Both the position numbers and the translations under genes were made by a program. Under the pieces are notes generated by a model. The model made no database searches and was not told the DNA's origin. It worked only from the letters and a program-made list of their open reading frames with translations. This document shows positions 42,735 to 51,362 of a stretch of DNA of 55,081 nucleotides, one piece after another; position 1 is the stretch's first letter, and every line of letters begins with the position of its first letter. This DNA is from UMGS1781 sp964389545 (GTDB taxonomy: Bacteria > Bacillota > Clostridia > TANB77 > CAG-508): NCBI GenBank assembly GCA_964389545.1, contig CAYMDN010000005.1, positions 1 through 55,081 of the forward strand. The letters are read 5' to 3'.

Positions 42735-42856
42735 ATTATGTAACGTTTGACGGTTAGAGTGTATGAAAAATAAGATATAAAAATTAGCTTATAATACGCG
42801 AAATATGAATATAAAATAAAAAATTTCTAAAAATAATTATCAGGAGTTGATTTTTT

Positions 42857-43792
42857 ATGTATAATTTTAGAACAGATTTAGCAATAGAAAGAAAAGACTT
42901 GTATTGCGATGCAAACAATATAAAAGACGAGATTGATGGTATAGAAAGTGAAAGAGAAGAAATTGGACAAAATATTATTATAACCAGAGTAAAAGTAACA
43001 AATAAGCAAGGAGAAGAGGCTATAAACAAACCAATTGGTACCTATATAACAATAGATATAAAAAACCTGAAAATAGCAGGAAATGAAGATATACAAATTG
43101 CATCAGAGAAAGTATCCAAAGAATTAAAAACACTAATAGATGAGCATGTAGATAAAGATGGAGAGATTCTTGTAGTAGGTCTTGGAAACAGATATGTAAC
43201 ACCAGATTCATTAGGACCAAAAGTAGTTAAAGATATAGATATAACAAGACACTTATTAAAATATGCTCCGCAATATATGGATAAAAATACTAGATCTATA
43301 AGTGCTATTGCACCAGGAGTTCTAGGAACAACAGGAATAGAAACAATGGAAATAATAAAGGGGGTAGTAGATAATATAAAACCTAAAATCCTAATTGTTA
43401 TAGATAGTTTAGCATCTAAAAGCATAGAGAGAATAAGTAGTTCAATACAAATTGCTGATACGGGTATAATACCAGGTGCAGGCGTAGGAAATGCTAGAAA
43501 TGAGATTAGTAAAAAAACTTTAAATATACCTGTTATTGCAATAGGAATACCAATGGTTGTAGATGCTGCAACAATTGCGGCAGAGAGCATAGATATATTT
43601 ATAGATAAATTACAGGAAGAAGCTCAGTCAAATGAATATATGAATAAGCTGAAAGAAACAAATAAATATAGCCTTATAAGAGATGCATTAATACCAAAAG
43701 ATTATAACCTTATTGTAACACCTAAAGAAATTGACGAATTAATTGAAAACATGAAAGATGTTGTAGCAAGGGGAATCAATTATTCTGTTTAA
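42857..43792 (+). CDS. gpr: Germination (spore) endopeptidase GPR
   Basis: This 311-residue protease degrades small acid-soluble spore proteins at germination and is found only in endospore formers. Family stretches are FRTDLAIERKDLY at the N terminus (prodomain), VVGLGNRYVTPDSLGPKVV (about 98-116), ISAIAPGVLGTTGIETMEI, VIDSLASKSIERI, IPGAGVGNARNEIS and IPVIAIGIPMVVDA. AGGAG lies 10 bases before ATG 42857. No sigma-A promoter is convincing, which fits forespore (sigma-G) control, but I could not place a sigma-G site with confidence. Its stop codon overlaps that of the converging TraX-like gene. Confidence 0.96.
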   Translation: MYNFRTDLAIERKDLYCDANNIKDEIDGIESEREEIGQNIIITRVKVTNKQGEEAINKPIGTYITIDIKNLKIAGNEDIQIASEKVSKELKTLIDEHVDKDGEILVVGLGNRYVTPDSLGPKVVKDIDITRHLLKYAPQYMDKNTRSISAIAPGVLGTTGIETMEIIKGVVDNIKPKILIVIDSLASKSIERISSSIQIADTGIIPGAGVGNARNEISKKTLNIPVIAIGIPMVVDAATIAAESIDIFIDKLQEEAQSNEYMNKLKETNKYSLIRDALIPKDYNLIVTPKEIDELIENMKDVVARGINYSV

Positions 43793-44484
43793 ATTCCATG
43801 TAAAGCTAGAGCATAAATGAATAAAAGGTGTAAAGGGTAGAATAGATATAACAAATATTTTGAATCACGACCTTTTTTACCATTATACAATATGATAAAT
43901 ACAGAAGATAACATTGTACAAAGGCATAGAGGTGCGAAATAATCTATAGCAGATAATAATATGCCATAATCATAGCTAAAGTGAGAAACCATAAAGGCAT
44001 ATTTAATTAATGTTGCAATATAGAAGCTAATTACAGATATAGCTTTATGAGATCTAAATATATAGAATAATAAAATTACAGTAACACCATAGAAACCATA
44101 ATCAAATGCGCATGCTTCTGCAATAATACCTAGAACAATTGATGTAATAATTCCGAAAAAGGCATTTGTTTTATCATATACAAGGATTCCTATAAGACCA
44201 AGCAATAATGTAAAAATAACATTCATAGCAAAACTATCTGCGATGACTGTATTATAAAATAGCATAAAAGGAAGTTGTGAAACGACAGCAAATATAAATA
44301 ATCTACGAATATAATTTTTTACATTTCTAGTATGCATGTATCCTTGGTAAATTTGGAAAGCAAAGATAGGGAAGGCGATACGACCAATATAATTAAAATA
44401 TGATGAACCATCAAAAACAACATAGCCGATATGATCTATGAACATTGTAATACATGCAATTATTTTTAATACAAATGCTGACAT
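43789..44484 (-). CDS. TraX family membrane protein
   Basis: A 231-residue polytopic protein with about eight helices. The start (FVLKIIACITMFIDHIG) and the segment IGRIAFPIFAFQIYQGYMHTRN are the conserved TraX signature. In the F plasmid, TraX N-acetylates pilin, but chromosomal TraX proteins in Firmicutes are common and of unknown role. A link to the pilins at 20945-22186 is possible but only inferred. ATG 44484 follows AAAGGAT; upstream in-frame codons lack a site. An imperfect hairpin (GCTGGT/ACCAGC, about 44527-44571) lies between this gene and the Lon-like gene. Confidence 0.85.
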   Translation of the reverse strand: MSAFVLKIIACITMFIDHIGYVVFDGSSYFNYIGRIAFPIFAFQIYQGYMHTRNVKNYIRRLFIFAVVSQLPFMLFYNTVIADSFAMNVIFTLLLGLIGILVYDKTNAFFGIITSIVLGIIAEACAFDYGFYGVTVILLFYIFRSHKAISVISFYIATLIKYAFMVSHFSYDYGILLSAIDYFAPLCLCTMLSSVFIILYNGKKGRDSKYLLYLFYPLHLLFIYALALHGI

Positions 44485-44595
44485 AACAAAATCCTTTCTA
44501 ATGATGAAATAAAACAACTCCATAATGCTGGTAACTATGATGTTATGTGAGTTACAACATAGCACCAGCTAAGATGGAGTAGAGTGTATCAAATA

Positions 44596-46974
44596 TTATT
44601 TTTTACTTTTTTCATAATATTGTTTTAATTGTTGATATACTAAATAATTAACTGTTCCAGCTGGATATTCACCAGAAGAATTTTTCTTTCCAGCAGGTAC
44701 ACCAGTTAGTATCTCAATTCCTTCATCTAAAGTAGAAACTGCATAAATATGGAATTTTTTAGCTTTAACAGCTTCTACGATTTCATCAGGTAAATGTAAG
44801 TTACGAACGTTTTGAATAGGTATTATAACACCTTGTTCATTATTTAATCCACGAGTTTTACATACATTGTAGAAACCTTCGATTTTTTCATTAACTCCAC
44901 CAATAGGTTGGATATTTCCTTTTTGATTAACTGAACCAGTTACTGCTATTGATTGGTTAATAGGCAATCCAGAAAGACTTGATAAAATTGCGTACCCTTC
45001 TGTACTTGATGCACTATCTCCATCAACGCCATTGTATAATTGTTCAAAACATAAGCTTGCTGTAAGTGAAAGAGGGAAATCTTGTGCAAATTTTTGTCCT
45101 AAATATCCTGTTAAGATAAGTACACCTTTAGAATGTGTTGAACCAGATAAATCAACTTCACGTTCTATATTTACAAGACCAGTTTTACCTATATAGGTAT
45201 TGGCAGTTATTTTAGCTGGTTTACCGAATGTATAGTCTCCAATAGTCATAACAGTTAATCCATTGATTTCGCCTACTTTTGATCCTTCTGTATCAATTAA
45301 CAATGTATTTTCTTCAATCATTTCTGTATATTTTGAATCGTATTTCTTTATTCTTTCAATTCTCTCTGCTAAAGCTTTTTCAATATAGTCAACAGTAATT
45401 ATTTTCTTTCTTGAAATTTTTGCCCAAGTAGAAGCTTCTGAAATTATACCACTAATTTCATTAAAATGAGTAGACAATTTTTCCTTATCTTCTGATAATT
45501 TAGATGTAAACTCAACAATTTTTGCCATAGCATTTTTATCTAATGGTAAACATCCTTCTTTTTCGCAATAACTATGAACGAATTTAGATAATTTTTTGAT
45601 GTTTTCTTCATTTCTTGGTGCTGTTTCTTCAAATTCAACTTTAATTTTAAATAGTTTTTTGAAATCAGGATCTATTGCTAATAAAGTATGATAAATCTCT
45701 GCATCTCCTATTAATATAACCTTTACATTTAAAGGAATTGCTTCTGGTTTTAATGAAATCATAACCATAGAAGAGCGTTGATCAAAAGTATTTTCTATAT
45801 TAAGTTGTTTTATTAATAATGCTTTTTTTAGAGCTTCATATGCAGCCTGATTTGTTAATAAATCTTGGGCTTGTAATATGATATAGCCACCATTTGCTTT
45901 ATGCAGAGTACCAGCTCTTAACATTGTAAAATCAGTTTTTAACATACCATATTGATTTTCATATTCTAATTTTCCAAATATGTTATGGAATGCATAGTTT
46001 GAGTCCATTATAACGGGACTACCATCAAGATTGCTATTATCTACAAACAGATTAACTCTATAGTTTAACCAAGGTTTTGCCATTTCTGGTTTAGGTGCTT
46101 GAGGACCTAGAGGAGAAGCAACATCTTCTATTAAGAATAAGCTAATATTTTTTAAAACATCTTTTTTTAAGTTATCTAAGAATGTAACAATCTTTGGTAT
46201 CTTTTTAAAATAATTTCTTATTGGATTAATATATCTATTGATTGTTAATAATGCAACATTTGATTGCCATTCATCAACTCTTTGCTCGGCTTCCTTTTCT
46301 ATTGCTTTTATTTGACCGATAACTTGCATAATTTGAGCTTGAACGATTTCAGCATTTTCTTCAAACTTTTTCTTTGTTGCTTCATCTAATTTATCGAAGT
46401 CTTCCTCATCTATAAGTTTTCCATCTAGAATTGGTAACATATATATTCCATTAGGAGCAGACTTAATTTGGAAATCTTTTTTCATAGTTTCCTTATTAAG
46501 ACTTTCTAACAATCTTTCACGTTTATCTTCGTATTTTTGTTTAATTTGTTTTTTCTCTTTTTCAAAATCATCATTATTGAATGTCTTTTTCAAATATTTT
46601 TTTATATCTTCAATAAGCGAATCCATTGCTTTTTTGAATTCTTTACCTTGCCCTGCAGGTAATGAAACAGCAATAGGCTCATTTGGGTCATCGAAATTAT
46701 AAATATAGCACCAGTCATTTGGTATTTTCCCTTTCTTGGCTATATCTGTAACATATTGCTTAGAATACATTGTTTTTCCAACGCCAGAAGGTCCTTCAAC
46801 ATATAGGTTATAACCTTTAGATGTAACCCTTAAACCAAATTCTAATGCTGCTATCCCACGTTCTTGTCCATAAATTAAATCATCATTATCTAGTTCTTCA
46901 GTTGTTTCAAATTTAAAACTATTTGGATTGCAATAGTTTTTTAAATCTTTGTAAGATAATTCATTTTTTTTCAT
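44596..46974 (-). CDS. Lon-like ATP-dependent protease (LonB/AAA_32 type)
   Basis: This 792-residue AAA+ serine protease has Walker A VEGPSGVGKTMYS (about 58-70), a long coiled insertion (about 105-230), and an AAA lid with KADFT-like YGMLKTDFTMLRAGTLHKANGG. The C-terminal S16 peptidase domain has the catalytic serine in DGDSASST (about 650) and lysine in GGVNEKIEGF (about 693). It lacks the N-terminal substrate domain of classical LonA and resembles the Lon-like proteases of anaerobic Firmicutes. It probably degrades damaged proteins or regulators. GGAGG precedes the ATG. It is last in the operon tsaE-tsaB-rimI-lon. Confidence 0.92.
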   Translation of the reverse strand: MKKNELSYKDLKNYCNPNSFKFETTEELDNDDLIYGQERGIAALEFGLRVTSKGYNLYVEGPSGVGKTMYSKQYVTDIAKKGKIPNDWCYIYNFDDPNEPIAVSLPAGQGKEFKKAMDSLIEDIKKYLKKTFNNDDFEKEKKQIKQKYEDKRERLLESLNKETMKKDFQIKSAPNGIYMLPILDGKLIDEEDFDKLDEATKKKFEENAEIVQAQIMQVIGQIKAIEKEAEQRVDEWQSNVALLTINRYINPIRNYFKKIPKIVTFLDNLKKDVLKNISLFLIEDVASPLGPQAPKPEMAKPWLNYRVNLFVDNSNLDGSPVIMDSNYAFHNIFGKLEYENQYGMLKTDFTMLRAGTLHKANGGYIILQAQDLLTNQAAYEALKKALLIKQLNIENTFDQRSSMVMISLKPEAIPLNVKVILIGDAEIYHTLLAIDPDFKKLFKIKVEFEETAPRNEENIKKLSKFVHSYCEKEGCLPLDKNAMAKIVEFTSKLSEDKEKLSTHFNEISGIISEASTWAKISRKKIITVDYIEKALAERIERIKKYDSKYTEMIEENTLLIDTEGSKVGEINGLTVMTIGDYTFGKPAKITANTYIGKTGLVNIEREVDLSGSTHSKGVLILTGYLGQKFAQDFPLSLTASLCFEQLYNGVDGDSASSTEGYAILSSLSGLPINQSIAVTGSVNQKGNIQPIGGVNEKIEGFYNVCKTRGLNNEQGVIIPIQNVRNLHLPDEIVEAVKAKKFHIYAVSTLDEGIEILTGVPAGKKNSSGEYPAGTVNYLVYQQLKQYYEKSKK

Positions 46975-46988
46975 TCGTATTCCTCCAA

Positions 46989-47429
46989 TTAAATATATAA
47001 TGTCATAATAAAAGCATCTTCAATTCCATTATAATATTTTTTTCTTATGCCCAAATTTTTAAAATTATATTTATTATAAAGTCCTTGGGCAGATGTGTTT
47101 TTTGTATTAACTTCGAGTGTTAAACTGGCTTTATAATTTTGTTTTGTTAACTGTATAAGATGTTCTAATAATTTGCTACCAATACCTTTTCCACGGAGAG
47201 CTTTTTTAGTTACAATATTGGTTATATGTGCATCATCAACAGATAGCCAAATCCCAGCAAAACCAACTAACTCATTATTTAAGTATGCAACAACATAAAT
47301 AGAAGAAGGGTTAGAGAATTCCGATTTTAATGTGCTGAATTTCCATGTGCATTCAAAATTTGTATCAAAAGAAGATTCAAGTATTTTTAAATCAGATTCA
47401 TTCATTGGTTGTATTTTAAGATTTTCCAC
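46989..47429 (-). CDS. rimI: Ribosomal protein alanine N-acetyltransferase-like (RimI) GNAT
   Basis: This 146-residue GNAT acetyltransferase resembles RimI, which acetylates the N-terminal alanine of ribosomal protein S18. The acetyl-CoA binding motif is KALRGKGIGSKLLEHLI (about 75-91), and the C-terminal LEVNTKNTSAQGLYNKYNF is typical of RimI. The start is GTG 47429, preceded by AAAGGATG at 9 bases, and the gene overlaps the tsaB end by 14 bases. rimI next to tsaB is a classic arrangement. Substrate is inferred from family and neighbours. Confidence 0.9.
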   Translation of the reverse strand: MENLKIQPMNESDLKILESSFDTNFECTWKFSTLKSEFSNPSSIYVVAYLNNELVGFAGIWLSVDDAHITNIVTKKALRGKGIGSKLLEHLIQLTKQNYKASLTLEVNTKNTSAQGLYNKYNFKNLGIRKKYYNGIEDAFIMTLYI

Positions 47430-48078
47430 TATTCAACATCCTTTCAGCTTGAGATTTTTTTAAATACATTACTGAAAGTAAATCTGGAGTAGTAGAAAGT
47501 CCTTGAGTAAATTTTTTATAAGCACAAATTCCAATATTTTTACTGTGAATTATACTATCATAAGAAGTTGATTGATTTATTAAATCTTTGTATATACTAA
47601 CACCATCTCCAACATAAGTCATATTAGAGTAAGTAGAGAAGATAGGTAGTAGGTTATTTATATCATCTGCCATATATTCAGAAACAAGGTTATGATTAGA
47701 ATCATATATAGCTGAATATACTTGAGGTTTCCTTGCATCAATTAATGAGCAGATATATTCTACATTATCAGTGTTATAACTAAGGGCATCCAATGATGAA
47801 ATTCCTATAACAGGTATCTGACTAACTTCGGATAGAGCCTTTGTTGTGGCAATTCCTATTCTTAAACCTGTAAATGAACCAGGACCATTGTCACAAGCAA
47901 TTAAATTTACATCTTTTAAACTGCAATCTAAAGAAGTAAATAGTTCATCAATAAGTGGCATTAATTTTTCAGAATGAGTTAACTCATTGCAAATATTTAA
48001 TTCCTTAATACAAGTTTCATTTTCTAAAAGAGAAACAGAACAGGTATTACTAGATGTTGAAATTGCTAATATTTTCAT
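47416..48078 (-). CDS. tsaB: tRNA threonylcarbamoyladenosine biosynthesis protein TsaB
   Basis: This 220-residue ASKHA-fold protein is a non-catalytic partner of TsaD in making t6A37 in tRNA. Marks are MKILAISTSSNTCSVSL at the start, HSEKLMPLIDEL, the GPGSFTGLRIG loop (about 69-79), TKALSEVSQIPVIGISSLDAL and DARKPQVYSAIY. The N-terminal domain is well conserved and the C-terminal half is divergent, as usual. GGGAG is 6 bases before ATG 48078. It overlaps tsaE by 29 bases and rimI by 14, so the three are translationally linked. Confidence 0.96.
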   Translation of the reverse strand: MKILAISTSSNTCSVSLLENETCIKELNICNELTHSEKLMPLIDELFTSLDCSLKDVNLIACDNGPGSFTGLRIGIATTKALSEVSQIPVIGISSLDALSYNTDNVEYICSLIDARKPQVYSAIYDSNHNLVSEYMADDINNLLPIFSTYSNMTYVGDGVSIYKDLINQSTSYDSIIHSKNIGICAYKKFTQGLSTTPDLLSVMYLKKSQAERMLNSGKS

Positions 48079-48505
48079 CAAAATCTCCCTTAAATTCTAT
48101 ACTTATATACCTTTTGTCTGGATTATTATTATCTTTTGTAATATTTATTTTAATATATTTTTGCAAAATATCTTCTATAAGTTCGCCCCATTCTACTATG
48201 GAAATACCTTTATCAAAGTATTCTGTACCACCTATTGCATAAAACTCGTCTATCTCTTCTAGTCTATATACGTCAAAATGATATATGTTTGTATTATCTG
48301 AATGATATTCATTAACGATTGTAAAAGTTGGACTAGAAATTTCATCTTGTAGATTCCAATGTGATAAAAAACCTTCAGTAAATTTAGTCTTTCCAGAACC
48401 TAATTCTCCAGAGAGAATAATAATATCTCCAATGTTTAATTTTGAGGCTAATTTAGATGCAATATCTTTAGTTTCAACTTCGCTATTTGAAACAAATTTT
48501 AACAT
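48050..48505 (-). CDS. tsaE: tRNA threonylcarbamoyladenosine biosynthesis ATPase TsaE
   Basis: This 151-residue ATPase is needed to recycle the TsaB-TsaD complex. It has Walker A SGELGSGKTKFTEGF (about 34-48), SPTFTIVNEYH (about 60-70) with FDVYRLEEIDEF, and WGELIEDILQ, all typical of the YjeE family. AGGTGAAA precedes ATG 48505. It heads the operon tsaE-tsaB-rimI-lon. TsaC is encoded at 19430; tsaD is not in the window. Confidence 0.96.
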   Translation of the reverse strand: MLKFVSNSEVETKDIASKLASKLNIGDIIILSGELGSGKTKFTEGFLSHWNLQDEISSPTFTIVNEYHSDNTNIYHFDVYRLEEIDEFYAIGGTEYFDKGISIVEWGELIEDILQKYIKINITKDNNNPDKRYISIEFKGDFDENISNFNI

Positions 48506-48521
48506 AATTTCACCTATACAT

Positions 48522-48550
48522 ATTCTATATTAATTGAGGCAATTTGTAAA
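48522..48550 (-). promoter_or_regulatory. Promoter for the tsaE-tsaB-rimI-lon operon
   Basis: On the minus strand, TTTACA (48545-48550) and TAGAAT (48522-48527) are 17 bp apart, close before the ribosome binding site of tsaE. Confidence 0.6.
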
Positions 48551-48684
48551 GAAAAAAGACAAAAAAAATGCAAAAAAATTGCTGGTAATAAAACCCAGTA
48601 TTTTCAATATGTATAAAGAATGGTAGACACAAGTATGGAAAAGATGTTATACTTGTTAGGAAATTATTGAAAGGGATTACAATT

Positions 48685-50013
48685 ATGAAAAAATATATTA
48701 AAGTAATAGGCGGAGGACTAGCTGGATCAGAAGCAGCATACCAAATTGCCAAAAGAGGAATAAAAGTTAAGTTGTATGAAATGAAACCGAATAATTTCTC
48801 ACCAGCACATTCTAACAAAAATTTAGGGGAAATTGTATGTAGCAATTCTTTTAAGTCTAATAGGTTAAGTAATGCTTGTGGTCTATTAAAAGAAGAATTA
48901 AGAAGAATGGACTCACTTCTAATAGCTATTGCCGATAAAACAGCTGTACCGGCAGGACAGGCTTTAGCAGTAGATAGAGAAAGTTTTTCAGAACTAGTTA
49001 CAAAAGCGATTGAAGAGAATAATAATATAGAATTAATCAGGGAAGAAGTTAGCGAAATTGAAGATGACGTAATTACAATTATTGCAACAGGACCACTCAC
49101 ATCAGAAGCATTATCAAATCAAATAGTTCAAATGACAGGAAGTAACAATCTATACTTCTATGATGCTGCAGCACCAATAATAGATAAAGATAGTATTGAC
49201 TTTGATATAGCATTTTATGGAGATAGATATGGGAAACAAGGAGACAACAGCTATATTAACTTGCCGATGAATAAAGAGGAATATGAAGCTTTTTATAATG
49301 AACTAGTAAAGGCTGAAACTGTTGTATTACATGACTTTGAGAAAAAAGAGATTTTTGAAGGATGTATGCCAATAGAAATAATGGCAAAAAGAGGTATAGA
49401 CACAATGAGATATGGACCATTAAAGCCTGTTGGTTTTACAGATCCAAGAACAAATAAAAGACCATATGCTTTAGTACAGCTAAGACAAGATGATATGCAG
49501 GCTTCGTTGTATAACATGGTAGGATTTCAAACGAACTTAAAATTTGGAGAACAAAAGAGAGTATTTTCAATGATTCCAGGACTTAAAAATGCAGAGTTTG
49601 TTAAATGTGGTGTAATGCATAGAAATACATATATTAACTCTTCTAAGTTATTAGATGAAACATATAATTTAACAAATCAACAGAACATTTTCTTTGCTGG
49701 ACAATTATCTGGGGTAGAAGGATATGTAGAATCTATTGCTTCAGGATTTGTTGCAGGAATAAATGCAGTTGCAAAATATAAAGATGAACCCAGAATTATA
49801 TTTCCAGAAGAGACAATGATTGGAGCTTTATCAAAGTATATATCTAGTGAAAATGAAAAATTTCAGCCTATGAATGCAAATTTTGGGATTTTACCTCAAT
49901 TAGAAACAAGGATAAAAGATAAACAGGAAAGATATGAAAAACTTAGTAGAACTTCATTACAGAACTTAGATAGATATTTACAAAACTATGAAAATATGTT
50001 AAAATATAACTAA
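48685..50013 (+). CDS. trmFO: Methylenetetrahydrofolate--tRNA-(uracil-5-)-methyltransferase TrmFO
   Basis: This 442-residue flavoenzyme uses methylenetetrahydrofolate and FAD to make 5-methyluridine at tRNA position 54. The N-terminal dinucleotide fold VIGGGLAGSEAAY (about 7-19) is followed by the family segments EIVCSNSFKSN, GLLKEELRRMDSL and PAGQALAVDRE. Later parts contain EGCMPIEIMAKRGIDTMRYG, PYALVQLRQDD, MHRNTYINSP-like and FAGQLSGVEGYVES. ATG 48685 is chosen over an upstream TTG because AAGGG lies 9 bases before it. A weak promoter (TAGACA, 18 bp, TATACT at 48648-48653) may drive it. Confidence 0.96.
   Translation: MKKYIKVIGGGLAGSEAAYQIAKRGIKVKLYEMKPNNFSPAHSNKNLGEIVCSNSFKSNRLSNACGLLKEELRRMDSLLIAIADKTAVPAGQALAVDRESFSELVTKAIEENNNIELIREEVSEIEDDVITIIATGPLTSEALSNQIVQMTGSNNLYFYDAAAPIIDKDSIDFDIAFYGDRYGKQGDNSYINLPMNKEEYEAFYNELVKAETVVLHDFEKKEIFEGCMPIEIMAKRGIDTMRYGPLKPVGFTDPRTNKRPYALVQLRQDDMQASLYNMVGFQTNLKFGEQKRVFSMIPGLKNAEFVKCGVMHRNTYINSSKLLDETYNLTNQQNIFFAGQLSGVEGYVESIASGFVAGINAVAKYKDEPRIIFPEETMIGALSKYISSENEKFQPMNANFGILPQLETRIKDKQERYEKLSRTSLQNLDRYLQNYENMLKYN
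49977..50005 (+). promoter_or_regulatory. Promoter at the end of trmFO for the 50059 gene
   Basis: TTTACA (49977-49982) and TAAAAT (50000-50005) are 17 bp apart inside the last trmFO codons. The transcript would begin near 50012 with a short hairpin TCTGCT/AGCAGA (50014-50019 with 50026-50031). Confidence 0.5.
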
Positions 50014-50058
50014 TCTGCTTTTAGGAGCAGAAATAACAGAATGTTAGGAGAAAACGGA

Positions 50059-50400
50059 ATGAACGACTCTGACAAGCGCATGGCGAAACTGGAACAGCAG
50101 CTTGCTGCACAGATCCAGAAGGGAAATCCTGAGGTCATCAAGCGGATGACCGCTGAGCAGGCGACGTTCGTCAAGGACGTGCTGCACCATCAGGTGAATC
50201 CTTACATCTACGAGGTTCACACGAAGAAGATCGAGAACGTCTCCAGCGCTATGTGGCTCCTCAAAGAGATTCACCGCGCCTACAAGAAGGGGCAGAAGAC
50301 CATCTACAAGCGGCTGCGTGCCAAGGAGGTCGATGCTCTGGAGCGGGCGGGCATCAAGTTCCGGCCGGTGAAGTATCGCGTTGTGTTCAACGCTGTCTGA
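50059..50400 (+). CDS. Small basic protein of unknown function, GC-rich orphan
   Basis: I do not recognise this 113-residue soluble protein. It looks mostly helical, with an amphipathic start (DKRMAKLEQQLAAQIQKG), a central helix with conserved-looking His and Tyr residues (DVLHHQVNPYIYEVHTKK) and a basic C-terminal half (HRAYKKGQKTIYKRLRAKE). The C terminus has a short beta-like stretch (KFRPVKYRVVF). The basic character would suit nucleic-acid binding, but no motif proves it. Codons are GC-rich, far from those of trmFO and the thioesterase on either side. ATG 50059 follows AGGAG by 8 bases; ATG 50041 has no site. Confidence 0.72.
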   Translation: MNDSDKRMAKLEQQLAAQIQKGNPEVIKRMTAEQATFVKDVLHHQVNPYIYEVHTKKIENVSSAMWLLKEIHRAYKKGQKTIYKRLRAKEVDALERAGIKFRPVKYRVVFNAV

Positions 50401-50424
50401 ATACAGAACCGTCAAACAAACTGA

Positions 50425-50458
50425 AAAGGTGGACTCCCTGAATAGGGAGTCCACCTTT
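50425..50458 (+). terminator. Strong terminator after the 50059 gene
   Basis: A 15-bp perfect stem (50425-50439 with 50444-50458) has loop GAAT. The T tract is short (TTTGTTGT). It could also serve the converging thioesterase gene. Confidence 0.85.
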
Positions 50459-50498
50459 GTTGTAAAGGAACCATAGAAATTTAATAATTAATTGTTCT

Positions 50499-51233
50499 TT
50501 AATTTTTCAATTTAATGATACTATGTATTTCATCTGTAAATTTATTTTTTATAGTTATTGTGCATTCATTATTTTCTGGAATATCAGATCTATAATAATA
50601 CATTTCTAATATATCATCTAATTTGGCTTCACTTTTATACATTATTTCAACATCAGTAAAATTATTTGAAACGTTTACTGGCAAAGCTTCATAAGCAAAG
50701 TCTAAATAATTTAAGTTGTTTACATGATGATTTGTATCCAAATCCCTTTGCAAAACTATATAATCTTTTACAAATATAGAACCCTCTGGTTCTACTAATT
50801 TTTCATTAAAAGTTTTAGTAAATACATGCTTATCTGTACATGGATATTTACTTAAAATTTCTGGTGTTAATTTAGCAAAAGTTCTATTATTTAAATCTAA
50901 TAAAATCCATTTTGATGTTGCAACAGCTACTAAGTTATTATCGGAATCTGTGATTTCAAAATCTCTATAAAATGATATGTGTCTCTGATTACTTGCCCAT
51001 GTTGAAACATTCAATTTTGTATTCCAACAAGGTCTGCTAAACACATGAAATTTCCAATTTAATATTACCCATGACTTACCAGTAAGCTTTATGTCGTTAA
51101 TGCCAAAACCAACTTGAGATGAATGAATACAAGCAATTTCCTGCATAATACGTAAAATACCTTTGTTGGACAATTCGTTGTTTTCATTTATATCTGATAC
51201 AGTTACTTCAAATTCTTTTGAAAATATTCCCAT
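50499..51233 (-). CDS. Acyl-ACP thioesterase (FatA/FatB family)
   Basis: This 244-residue double hot-dog enzyme releases free fatty acids from acyl carrier protein. N-terminal FEVTVSDINENNELSNKGILR and WVILNWKFHVFSRP are typical. The second hot-dog contains DLDTNHHVNNLNYLDFAYEAL (about 174-194), which carries the catalytic Asn and His of the plant FatA/FatB site followed by an acidic residue. Length is normal for bacterial members. GAGGAG precedes the ATG. It is transcribed alone and diverges from dxs. Confidence 0.92.
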   Translation of the reverse strand: MGIFSKEFEVTVSDINENNELSNKGILRIMQEIACIHSSQVGFGINDIKLTGKSWVILNWKFHVFSRPCWNTKLNVSTWASNQRHISFYRDFEITDSDNNLVAVATSKWILLDLNNRTFAKLTPEILSKYPCTDKHVFTKTFNEKLVEPEGSIFVKDYIVLQRDLDTNHHVNNLNYLDFAYEALPVNVSNNFTDVEIMYKSEAKLDDILEMYYYRSDIPENNECTITIKNKFTDEIHSIIKLKN

Positions 51234-51255
51234 ATAATCTCCTCTTTCTTAATAA

Positions 51256-51284
51256 ATAATATCATAAAAAAGATTAAAAAACAA
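51256..51284 (-). promoter_or_regulatory. Promoter for the acyl-ACP thioesterase
   Basis: On the minus strand, TTGTTT (51279-51284) and TATTAT (51256-51261) are 17 bp apart. Confidence 0.55.
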
Positions 51285-51313
51285 TTAAACAAATGCTAAG
51301 GGAATATGTCTAT

Positions 51314-51342
51314 TTGACTTTTGTAGTAATAGAATATACAAT
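51314..51342 (+). promoter_or_regulatory. Promoter for dxs
   Basis: TTGACT (51314-51319) and TACAAT (51337-51342) are 17 bp apart, just before the AGGAGG of dxs. Confidence 0.7.
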
Positions 51343-51362
51343 ATATGGTTAGGAGGAGAATT

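Noticed and set aside
42777..42856. Sigma-G promoter for gpr
   Set aside because: Several AT-rich hexamers partly fit, but none matches both boxes at the proper spacing well enough to call.
43789..44484. TraX-like gene as part of the secretion locus
   Set aside because: It lies about 4 kb away beyond unrelated genes, and TraX-like proteins are common in Firmicutes chromosomes without conjugation genes.
50044..50454. Open frame on the minus strand across the 50059 gene
   Set aside because: It runs through the terminator hairpin and lacks a ribosome binding site. The plus-strand frame has AGGAG and a matching terminator.
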